Source of the DNA: Cytospora piceicola
Taxonomy: Eukaryota > Ascomycota > Sordariomycetes > Diaporthales > Cytosporaceae
Assembly (NCBI GenBank): GCA_023375675.1
Contig: JALQBC010000049.1
Coordinates: 62,001-126,000 of the forward strand
Reading direction: 5' to 3'
Length of the DNA stretch: 64,000 bases
Shown here: positions 1 through 9,661 of the stretch, in pieces
Numbering within the stretch: position 1 is the first letter of the stretch
Layout of the letters: every line of letters begins with the position of its first letter
Translations under genes and position numbers: made by a program
The notes under the pieces: model-generated
What the model was told of the DNA's origin: nothing
Databases searched by the model: none
Seen by the model: only the letters and a program-made list of their open reading frames with translations

Positions 1-1173
1 AGTGACTACTATGCCACGAAGCTTATTCAGTTCCTGAGGGAGAGGGAGGACGAGCCAGTAAAGAAGGACAAGCCCTTCTTTGCATTCTTGCCCTTTACTG
101 CACCGCACTGGCCGTTGCAAGCGCCAAAGGAGAATGTTGAAAGATACAAGGGAGTGTACGATGGCGGACCAGACCAACTTCGGGAGAAGCGACTAAAGAA
201 ACAGAAGGATCTGGGGCTACTACCTGAAGACGTGGAGCCTCATCCGGTTGTTGCTGAGGGCCAGAAAGAATGGGATGACATGACACCGGAGGAAAGACCC
301 TGGTCTGCGAAGACGATGGAAGTCTTCGCCGGCATGGTTGATCGCATGGACGAGAACATCGGGCGAGTGTTTAAGCAAATCAAGGACGCCGGTGAATGGG
401 ACAATACCTTTGTGTTGTTCATGAGCGATAACGGTGCCGAGGGATCAGTATTGGAAGCGATTCCCATGACGGGAGAGGTGATCAAGAAATCGATCGACAG
501 GGAGTATAACAATGACTTGGAGAACCTCGGTAACAAGGACTCTTTCATATGGTACGGTCCACGATGGGCTCAGGCCGCTACTGCACCCAGCCGGATGCAT
601 AAAGGTTATGTCACCGAAGGCGGAATTAGGTGTCCCGCCGTGCTACATTATCCCGGCCTTCAGTCTGGACTGGAAGGCGGTCGCATCAGCACCGCATTTG
701 CAACCGTGATGGACATCATGCCGACTCTTCTCGAACTTGCTGGGGTACCGCAGCCCGGGCCTGAGTTCAGGGGTCGAGAGGTGGTGCCTATTAAGGGCAA
801 ATCCTGGGCATCCTACCTCACGGGAGAGATCGACCATGTTCATGGTCCTGATACATCTATTGGATGGGAGTTATTCTTCCACCAAGCTATACGAAAAGGA
901 AAATGGAAGGCGGTGTTCATACCGAAGCCCAAAGGTCCTGAAAAGTGGCAGCTCTATGATCTGGAAAAGGACATGGGTGAGCTGCATGACTTGGCGGAAC
1001 AAGAGCCGGGCATTCTCGACGAGCTTATCAAGCATTGGCTGGCCTACGTCTCGGAATTTGGCGTCTTTCTGTGAGTTTCATCATATCGATGTTCTATATA
1101 TGGGTCGATTCACTGACGTATTGGCCGCAGGAGAGAAGAGCTTGAAGAGGGCTATGAGCTGCCGAATCATTGA
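1..1173 (+). CDS. Arylsulfatase, C-terminal part (5' end outside window)
   Basis: This is the C-terminal part of a sulfatase, an enzyme that hydrolyses sulfate esters. The frame is open from base 1, so the gene begins upstream. Near the start it carries the sulfatase stretch FLPFTAPHWPLQAP. It continues with FVLFMSDNGAEGS, where the Asp-Asn pair matches the metal-site motif of the family, then MHKGYVTEGGIRCPAVLHYPG, and ends with a lid region (WQLYDLEKDMGELHDLAEQEP) typical of AtsA-like arylsulfatases. The formylglycine motif (C-x-P-S-R) lies in the missing N-terminal part, so activity cannot be judged. The last coding exon is short: an intron at 1071-1130 (GTGAGT to CCGCAG) joins Leu-Arg-Glu-Glu and the gene stops at 1171-1173. 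Without that splice the frame stops immediately after the donor. The gene converges on the GH28 gene. Confidence 0.88.
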
Positions 1174-1506
1174 GTGCCGTCGTGCTCGATGCCAGCTTAG
1201 AGAGCGTGCTGCAGGCTGTGGAGAGATATACTAGTTGACTGATACCAGAAGCTTGTTGATTCATCGCCCCAGCGCGTTTGTCCAGAAGAATGAAATAATG
1301 AGGACACAATGAACTCGGTTTCGAATACACTGCCTCCAAGGATCTGTGATGGCTATCTAATTCTTGTGTATCCATCATTGGCAAGTGATTTTGAGAGAGT
1401 GTGTCGGGGGCGGGCCATTTTAATAAGGCTGACAGACGTGTCTGAAACTTGGAATTGGTGAGATAGACCTTGCAGTATTGACGCCGTAACTAGAGTCAAA
1501 GACGAA
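1174..1506. other. Convergent intergenic spacer
   Basis: This short spacer lies between two convergent genes and should hold both 3' untranslated regions. No open frame with recognisable family features, repeat or RNA gene was seen. Confidence 0.6.
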
Positions 1507-3149
1507 TCATATTGCCTCATTACAAACATCATCATATCCCTCGACATTGGTGCACGCCCCGGTGGTCGTGCCATTAGCCGATACCACGTCGATACCACTC
1601 CATTTAAAGTTTGAGCATGTCGAGTGAGGCGAACAGGCCAACGATATTGTCTTTGCCCCCACAGATTCGTTCATCCATCCTGTGAAGTTCGACCACGTGA
1701 TGTTATTGAAGTTAAACCCAGTTGCGGGATACTCGGCACAGGAGGGGACATTCCAGCCGGCCCAGTGGCTGCACTGCTGAACGAGGACTGGCGAGGCTGT
1801 GATATTTTGGATGTGGAAGTTTTTGAACACTGAAAAACCCTGAGCGTTTGTCATCAGTGTTGAAGAGGATTATACCTGGCAACTTACACACGTTTCTGAC
1901 AGCTCCGGTTCCATTCCCTCCACCTTGAGGAGGGTAGTATGTTGCCTTCCCCATGTAGGTCTTGATGTACGCGCCGTTTCGGCTTCCGATGAGCTACCGA
2001 CATCTGAGCTTGGTCCAGGAATGACATAAAGGGACGAAGGAAACTCTTACCGTCACGTCTTCGGCCGTGATATTCTCTACGAGGTCATACTCACCCTCAT
2101 ATTGGCCCAGGCTCCCAATGGCAATCCCTGCTGTGTTTATGCAGGTCAAGTTCCTCACGTACATATTGGTTGAGCCTCGTTCAAGAAGTCAGTAAAAACA
2201 AATTACAAGATCTAGGTAACCAACCTGGCTTGAAGCTGATGCAGTCGTCGCCAGTGTTGGCGAAACTATTCTAGAGTCTGATGTTAGCTGAGTTCCGGCA
2301 AGTATCAGACGTGGTCTCATTACCAGAATTGTAATGTTGTCACTGTTGATGGTGTCAAAGCCATCTGTATTTCCGAGATTTCCTGGATTTGCCTGTCTCC
2401 GTGTCAGTCTCCTGAGAACTCCCGTAATTGTATCTGAAGCTTGCCTGATAGTCTTCCGAGGTGCTTGACAGATATATGTTGTCGACTAATATGTTTTTGG
2501 ACTCAACCATGACGAAGTTCCTATCTGAGACATCAGTACATGTCGCTCGAGTATGGCAAAGCTTGGCACTGGTACACTACCATTTTCCGGACTGCAAAAT
2601 CTTGAAGTTTTTGGCTACAGCGTTCTGAACATTCCGGAGACAAAACGGAATAGGTCTCCCGTAAAGTCCTCCGATTGCAAGTGCCAGATCGTACCACACT
2701 TGCCCCTGTCCGTTTATGACGCCCGTATTATGACCATCGATGGTGATATCCCGTCCAGAAAACTCCATAGCTATGGAAATATTCTGAAAGTAGTAATATG
2801 AGCCATGCTGAATCCAGTAGCGAACGTCGGTAGAGAACTGTTTGGATAAATCTGCCTCAGTCAACCAGAACGCAACAGTATCTCACGAGTGATTACGCAC
2901 AATTAGAGTTCCTTTCAGGTCAACCTGCACGTTACTCAAATTGTGGAGTTGTAGTGTCGTGTGGATGTTGTAAGTGGTATTCTCCTGGAAGACTATATTG
3001 CCATTCTGACTACAGTCATTGAAAGCCTGTCGAATTGCTGGAGCATCGTCGCTACCGTTACCCGATGCGGGGATAATGCATGTTGTATTCCAGCTCCGGC
3101 CTGCTGCTAGTGGAACACTGGCAAGCAACATAAATTCGAGAGGCTTCAT
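1507..3149 (-). CDS. GH28 exo-acting pectinase (exopolygalacturonase / exo-rhamnogalacturonan type), secreted
   Basis: The protein is about 416 aa, with an N-terminal signal peptide (MKPLEFMLLASVPLAAG). Eight exons were reconstructed: 3149-2901, 2837-2581, 2520-2445, 2392-2324, 2270-2225, 2175-2051, 1993-1888 and 1829-1507. All phases agree and the joined protein reads through family motifs such as GQGQVWYD, NFVMVESKNILVDN and GSLGQYEGEYDLVENI. Catalytic motifs: NTDG at about 202-205 and TGDDC at about 223-227 are intact. The usual SHG motif is replaced by T-A-G (about 247-249) and the usual R-I-K by Y-I-K (about 283-285). The third intron (2444-2393) appears to be GC-AG. The exo-type layout and secretion suggest trimming of pectin ends outside the cell. 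The missing His points to an exo-rhamnogalacturonan or other non-polygalacturonan specificity, or to reduced activity. The exact substrate is not decided by the sequence. Confidence 0.85.
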
Positions 3150-4823
3150 GATGTTGGAGGGTGTTCAACGGTTGGCCGGCTATTGGTACAGGTCTCATGA
3201 GGACAAATTCTGTACTCGGAGGCTCACATTCTTCGAATTGTTCTGTCTATCACTATATACAAAGTGAGTTGAAGAGGAAATGATGTAGATCATGCAGTCA
3301 CCCCGCTTTGCGAGATCTTCCAGGCTTCTTTCGCCATTTCTCAAAACCGGACGGTAAATGGCTGGCCTGGTTCTCCCCTGCTCGAGGATGTATGATCTTG
3401 AAGTCTTGCACATTAGTCGAAGGTGACATCTTTCCGTCGGGGTGTGGAGTACTTCAGGGCTGTCCTGCAACTTTGGTCCTCTTGATGACGATCCAATGTC
3501 CGTTATCTACGAGAATACGTGCACATGTGAGGCAAACTACTGCACTCTGCTAAATTGGTATTATCTTAGCCAACTCAGTTCGCAACCTCGTGGCATCCTT
3601 ATCAGTCCATACATACCTGCATAACTTAGGCATCCATCCAGCAAGATCGAGATGTTAACTCCTCTGACCCTTAGCTATATGCCACCTGGGGAACAATATC
3701 ACTGAAGCCGCGTTTAAAACTTCTTCCGCGCCTCCAGAATGTGCTTCCTCTCTCTCATCAACGATGGCCACAGCCACGCCACGGCCGTATGACACATTAG
3801 GGCCGGCACCAGATTGATTGCTACCAGCAGAAGCGCATGTGTTGAGAAGCAAGTCTCTTCATTTGACTTCTCCGTGTGCCAAATCAGCAGGCCGATAAGA
3901 CCGATTTCCCGGCAGCCGACGCCTCGAAAATGATTTTGCGCTTTTAGAAGATGCCCGGGGTGTTGGGGATGCAGTTCAGAAGTGGTTAAGTCATGGACAG
4001 GACCAGAATGGTGTAGGATTGCCGTAAGAGTGTTGCAGCCCTCGCGGGCACGTCTCCGCCTCGTGTTGAGACAGTGAAGGACGGGCACCAGTCCGGGAAG
4101 TATGAAAAGGTACCGGTACTGGCGCCGAGTATTTTGAGTACCGACTCGATAGCGAGGCTGACTTTGAGAGTCACGTTCTGTTTGTTGCCGTCGGGACGAC
4201 TGGATTTTGTGGTGACAGTGCGGTCGACGTAGCTGGTTGGACATCTGGAACAAATAAACAAATGTCTTTGAAGGCGAAGATTCTGGTTTGTTTTAATTTC
4301 AGAGTCTGTTTACAAGTGGAAGCATCACTTAAGATATCAAAAGTAAGCTCACAGCGCGAGAATGACATCTGGATCATACGAGCTGTGATGCTGCTGACTT
4401 TCCAATATGTGTGAAAAGCAAAACGGATGTGTAGCACCCCGTCGAATCGAAGCAGGTGTTCATATTCAACAATGCATTGTGCCGCTAAATGTAACCAGTA
4501 AATGTGCTCCACGTTGCTGCCGCTGTTGACGTACAGACCTGCATTGGTATTGAAGTTTTCGACAAGTCCTTCATCCTGATGGTGTGGTCAGGATCTCTGT
4601 AGCCTTGAGAATTATCCTCACCACAAATGTTTTCCTCTTCGGGGGACCCTCATCAAATGCGAGTTACAGCTAATGAGGGTGTACATGAATACGCGGAGAC
4701 GAAACAATAAATTGGCGTTGGGTAAACTCGCATCATCGTGAAGACTACATAGACAGTATGAACCCCTTTTCAAGTGGTCCTAACCCCCCCACCCTCTTCC
4801 AGGTTATTCATCTGTTCTTCCCA
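3150..4823. other. Intergenic region with weak coding signals
   Basis: Several unrelated open frames occur here, none with a recognisable family. On the minus strand the frame ending near 3714 finishes with a hydrophobic stretch (ALLLVAINLVPALMCHTAVAW) that could be a membrane segment of a decayed or unresolved gene. Neighbouring pieces at 4171-4512 and 3986-4261 lie in other frames and could not be joined into a convincing protein. The GH28 promoter should lie in the first few hundred bases. Confidence 0.4.
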
Positions 4824-6393
4824 TCAGAATGTGTTCTTAAAGACCCAGACACTGCGCGGGTTCATATATTCCTTCAATCCGCTGATACCGAATTCCGTCC
4901 CCATTCCACTCTCTCTATGTCCACCATAGGGGACACTAGGAGACAAGTCGAAGTGGCTGTTCACCCAGACGCTTCCGGCCGAAAGTCTCCTCGCAATCCG
5001 TTCGGCCCTGGTCACATCCTTGCTCCACACAGAGGCCCCGAGCCCGGTGTTGGATGCGTTGGCACGAGCAACGGCGTCGTCCTCATCCGACCATTTGAGC
5101 AGTGGCACAATGGGTCCAAACGGTTCCTCGACGACGATTCGAGAGTCCTCCGGAGGGTTGTCGATAATGGCGGGCTCGACGTAGTAACCCGATTTATCGT
5201 GGTGGACCTTCCCTTCAAGGGCTGTCTTCCAGCCACGCTTTTGGACATCTTCGTACATTCCCTTGACAAGTTCGAACCTTCAAATATATCAGAGAAAACC
5301 TGAAATTTGCAAGGGAAACCACGTGAAATACTCACTGCATATTGTTCTGTAGTGGACCCACGAAGGTGTCCTGCGCGAACGCATCTCCAGTCTTGATATT
5401 GTCCTTGGTGAACTGGACCATGGCGTCTCTGAACTTGTCGTATATGTTCTCATGGATATATATGCGTTTGATGTCCATACATATCTGTCCGGAGTTCAGG
5501 AAAGCCAGTGTCGCGATCTTCGGAAGACACTTTGGGATTTCCACATCCTCACAGATGATAGCTGCGTCGTTCCCCCCCAGCTCGAGAACGTAGCGCTTGA
5601 GTGTCTTGGAGCAACTCTGTGCTACAAGCTTACCAGTGCGGATCGATCCGGTCAAGGTGACCATGTTCACATCTGGATGCTCTGTGATGAGGGGACCGAT
5701 GTTGTCGTCCCCGCTGAGGACCTGGAGTACGCCTGGCGGAAAGACAGACCTGCCGATTTCGCCAAGCTTGAGACCACAGTATGGTGTGTACGGCGATGGC
5801 TTCAAGATCATGCAGTTCCCCGTGAGGAGTCCTGGTCCAATCTTTCCAACCGCCACCATGAGAGGCCAATTCCAGGGAATGATACCAGCACAGACACCAA
5901 GGGGCATCCAAGTTTGGTAGATTATACGCTCATCTGTTTCTTCGAGAACTTCGTCTTTGATTTCCATCTTGGCGAAGGCGCGAAGGCAGCTGATTGCCAT
6001 GGTAACTTCTGTCTTGGCGAGGGTTATCGGCTTCCCCGACTCCTTGGTCGTCAGATTCTCGAATTCCTCTCGATAGCTCTCAATGGCATCGGCGAAGGCG
6101 AGCAGGAGCTTGGATCGCTCTTCGAAGCTGGTTTGGGACCACGTGCTGAAGGAAGCCCTCGCATGCTTCACGGCAGAATCAAGATCCTCCTTGCTAGCAA
6201 CAGGGACGTCGTAGAGAGGCTGTCCTGTGGAAGGGTTGATAGAATGACGGGTGGTTTTTGTGCCAACAATCTCATTGTTGATGATATTTCCCTGGAAAAC
6301 TTCGAAATTCAACTGTTGCAAATACGGTTAGTTTCATGATTCAAATGAAGACCGGGCTAAGTGTCGAACCTGGTGCACATCCAATGTAGACAT
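4824..6393 (-). CDS. NAD(P)-dependent aldehyde dehydrogenase
   Basis: A cytosolic-type aldehyde dehydrogenase (ALDH superfamily) of about 484 aa that oxidises an aldehyde to a carboxylate. Three exons: 6393-6370 (MSTLDVHQ), 6312-5336 and 5277-4824, with phases that close exactly. The more 3' ATG at 6321 would lie inside the first intron, so the upstream short exon is preferred. Visible motifs are IIPWNWPL with the oxyanion Asn (about 156), the NAD-site stretch VTLTGSIRTGK, the general base Glu in LELGGND (about 252) and the nucleophile Cys in NSGQICM (about 286), followed by EEPFGPIVPLL and a C-terminal WVNSHFDLSPSVPYGG. Length and motif order are complete, so the enzyme should be active. The residue after the catalytic Cys and GG(N)D instead of GG(K)S differ from the commonest ALDH consensus. 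The substrate is unknown. The gene lies in tandem with the transporter at 7239, but no functional link is proven. Confidence 0.93.
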
Positions 6394-7238
6394 CTCGACT
6401 TCGGTCGATGTCTTGATAGTCTTGGTCTTGTGTGCTTGGGGTGGCGTGGGATATTGCAGAACAGTGTAGCACAGAGGAAGCGATTGGAAGCAAAAGTATG
6501 TTTAGACTGTATGAGAACCCATCACGAATATATATATCCATGGGGTCAGAGGTGCTCCATGTAAGACAACAACTCAGACACTCTGTGTCCTATGGTGGGA
6601 CCAAGCCATTTCACAGTATAACAAAAGTACATTACTGCCCAATACGACACCTTTCCAGGTTGTGAGCTATGTGGCATGCCTGCATATTGAACCGGCCATT
6701 TAGCACATGAGGGGCATGTATGTACATCGTCACCTCGGCCCTCATCTTAACGCTAAAGAAGGGCACCTCATAAATTGTCAGGCCAGTTCTCCAAGGCCTC
6801 GAATTCATCCGCCCCCCTCATCGCATTTCTTTCCCTATTGGGAAACTCCAAAGTGTGCTGGCCAGGACATAGTCTCAAATTCTCCTAGTCGGCCTGAGTC
6901 AGCGCCACATCGTTTTCAATGGGATGCGGGCGCACAGGTGCAAGTGTAACCGATCAGCACTATAATGTGGACGAGGTGACTGGTCTAGGGGGGAGTACTA
7001 ACCGGCATCGATCCGTCCAGACTTTTCAAGGTAGGATAGAGTGTGAGGGGAAACAACGACTCCAGGTATTCCACCGGGTAGACAGGAACAAGAGCTGAGA
7101 CGCTCGTTGTGTGTAGTCAATTTATGCAGTCCAAGACTTGTGGCGAATTTGTACCTCAAAGGTGTGGAAGACGTAGATTTGGAAACCTGACTGTGCACCT
7201 GTTTACATGCTCAGATATCATGCATGCCTCACAGTACC
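6394..7238. other. Intergenic region between aldehyde dehydrogenase and transporter
   Basis: This should contain the aldehyde dehydrogenase promoter and 5' leader on the right and the transporter 3' end on the left side of that gene. A sequence resembling a run of TA steps occurs around 6530. No coding family, tRNA or repeat was recognised. Confidence 0.5.
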
Positions 7239-8791
7239 TCAGTATATGTACCTAAATCCTTTGACGCCTTCAATGACCCCCTTGCCATCGCTTGCCCTTC
7301 TATTGGCTCTCCAAAATGACCCACCGCACACCATGACGATAGCAATGATTAGGATATGACTGCCGATGCTGATCCAGATGGCAGTCGGATACCACGGCGC
7401 TTCGGATGATCTGAAAATGTACGACCCGGCTATACCACCCAGCGCATTGCACCCGCTGACAGTAGCAGCAACTGTTGCTCGCTTCCATTGCCCGGTGATA
7501 TTATTCATCTGGTAGGCATTCATCGCTGCCCAATTGGATACATAAGCGCCCGTAGAAAACAGAACACCCACGTAGCGAACTGCAACATTGCTAGGGAATC
7601 CAAGCATCGACATTCCCGCGATAAGGCATATGGCGTTGAACACTATGACTGGCCCGCGGAGAGCCAAGCGGTCGGCGACAAATGAGGTGAGGATGACCGG
7701 AATGACGGCATAGTAATATGGCGGTGCGTAGAGCAGGATGGAGTCGTCCGAAGTGAAGCCCATGCCGATAAGTATTGTTGGAATGAAGTAAGACAGGGCA
7801 GTTGAAACGATGTTTTGTAGGAAGAAGAGGATGCTGAAAGCATAGAGCTTGATATCGAGAAAGGGAGTAAGGATGGCGGCCATACTGAAGGGCTCAGGCG
7901 GTCCGGCGTCGTGGCGATCCTTATTCAGGGTCGCGATGACCTGGTCTGCTTCTGTTTGGGTGAGAAACCAGAGCGTCTTGGAGCTATTCTCAGGGAAATC
8001 GGGGATCCATAGATAGGTGACGACGCCGATGAACATGGTAATGGCTCCTTGGACGATGAACATCCATTGCCACCCACGGAGTCCATGAGAATAATCGAGA
8101 AAGTTCAGCCCATAATTGACTATACTCCCTGTTGCAACGATGATAACTTGCCCGGACTGAAGATACGCAAACCGGAGTTGCTGTTCTTTTCGTGGGTACC
8201 TTTATGTGGTCAGTGAGCCGATGCACCTAACAATCTCCTTTGTTGAACTTACCATCCGGATATTAGATACGCCAAACCAGGATAAACGCCAGACATGGCC
8301 AGTCCCATGACAAAACGTAGGCCTATCATCTGCTTCCAATCTTGGACGTACGCCATACACAGCGTGACGAGTCCAAATAGAATGGTGGTACAGGTGAAGA
8401 AGACGGGCGGACCGACAAAGCGCATTGCAATAGTCGCTGGCAGTTTGAAGACGACCTGGGCCAAAGTGACGATCCATACCGCGGTCGAATATCGATTGCC
8501 AACAAGGCCGAGATCCTGGGGCATAGAAGTGGCAGATGCCGACGACATAATTCCTGAGTCTATCAAATCCAGGGAGCAGATTATTCCCGCGATGGTGCAC
8601 AACCGCAGGTCGATTTTGCGTACAATGCGCTTGTCCAGTTCAGGATGAGGTTGGTCGTCGGCGTTCTCCTCGTCGTCGTCGCTTATCAGCCCGCCGGTGG
8701 CTCCAGGTCCTGACTCACCATGTGCGTCCCTGATGACAGCCCCAGAGACAATTATCTGACCGGCCTTGGCAGCCATATTCGATGGTAGCAT
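7239..8791 (-). CDS. MFS transporter, anion:cation symporter (DAL5/allantoate permease-like)
   Basis: A plasma-membrane major facilitator of about 499 aa. Two exons, 8791-8253 and 8199-7239, are joined at a Trp codon (SGW followed by YPRKEQQLR). The N-terminal 50 residues are hydrophilic and acidic (SDDDEENADD). The family landmark LDLIDSGIMSSAS follows in helix 1, then RFVMGLAMSGVYPGLAYLISGWYPRKEQ in the helix 4-5 area, GLRGWQWMFIVQGA, a central loop with IPDFPENSSKTLWFLTQTEA, and a second half with NAYQMNNITGQWKRATVAA. These are hallmarks of the fungal ACS branch that takes up allantoate, tartrate, vitamins or other organic anions. Twelve transmembrane segments fit the hydrophobicity by eye. 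The start could also be the internal Met (MAAKAGQ) five residues later. The exact substrate cannot be read from the sequence. Confidence 0.9.
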
Positions 8792-9661
8792 TCAGAGCAA
8801 GGTGACCGAGTAGATGGATGCATGTTGGCTTGTGGCAAAGGTCAAAGGGGAATCATGAGTTTTTAAGCACTGAACATCCAGTCAATATTTTCGGTATAGC
8901 ATAATGCTGCACGCTGATGTAAGCAGAGAGAAAGAGCGAGACGATTTCCGTGAGCTTTAAAATACCCAATAGAGAGGAGGGGCTGGAGGAGGGGAAAGAG
9001 GAATACTGAAGTCTTCCGCGATTATGGATCCGGCTCCATAAGCATTGATTTCGCCATCGGCCGAATTTGGGCAAATCGGCACTAATGCTGGCAGCTTGCT
9101 CCCAGAGGCTGCATCTCCCCTCCCGTGGGCTTAGATAAGTTATTAAAGTAGGACTGTAGGCCTACAACATCTCCGCCGATGGGTTGGCTCCTTTGGCGTA
9201 AGTCTGCCATTCATGCTGATGGCCCACGCCTCATCAGAGGTTGTACTTCGAATACTGTATACCTAGGTATGGCTGAAATTTCCAGGGCTGACGACGTACT
9301 TGCAGGTACTCAGCAAGACGAATAGGAAAGATGTCACGAAGTCCAAAGGCAACCTTGGAAGATAATTGCCTATCTACCTAGGCTAGGTACTTAAGTAGGC
9401 AACTAAGTAGGTAGAGTAGGTGTATGGTGGTTTACGATAGTTGACGGATAAACCCCGGGACCCCCTGTCAAGATAACACCCCCTCTATTGAGATCTTCAA
9501 GGGTCAAACCCTGGGGTATAGCGGGGCCATTAACTCTTAGCAGCCGGCTTGACGCGTGCCACACAACCAGAACGCGTCTCGTGGTCTCGAGTCTCAAAGC
9601 CTCCTGATTATCCCTGATTGCCTGCTCTTGCACTTTTGTTTTCAAGCTCAATGGACGCAGT
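8792..9661. other. Divergent promoter region between MFS transporter and PIF1-like helicase
   Basis: This is shared upstream DNA of two divergently transcribed genes. It contains one perfect copy of the palindrome TACCTAGGTA (9260-9269) and a degenerate cluster at 9374-9420 made of TACCTAGG, CTAGGTAC, TTAAGTAGG and related words. A minus-strand open frame at 9403-9651 has no family features and is not called. Confidence 0.55.
9260..9269. repeat. TACCTAGGTA palindrome (one of seven perfect intergenic copies)
   Basis: The 10-bp perfect palindrome TACCTAGGTA occurs here and again at 16434, 40798, 46167, 47058, 51365 and 57687. Near copies are at 9375 and 15329. All perfect copies lie outside the genes called here. 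Longer relatives with AGGTACTTAAGTAGG-like flanks occur at 9385 and 46778. By chance far less than one perfect copy is expected in 64 kb. Whether it is a protein-binding site, a dispersed repeat remnant or a mutational product is unknown. Confidence 0.7.

Noticed and set aside
3714..4512. Minus-strand frames with a hydrophobic end
   Set aside because: Three different frames would have to be joined and no domain is recognisable, so no gene is called.
5452..6339. 295-aa plus-strand frame opposite the aldehyde dehydrogenase
   Set aside because: Shadow of the real gene; no motifs, and the minus strand has the complete ALDH signature set.
9403..9651. 82-aa minus-strand frame just upstream of the helicase
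   Set aside because: It sits in the presumed promoter, ends in low-complexity sequence and resembles no known family.
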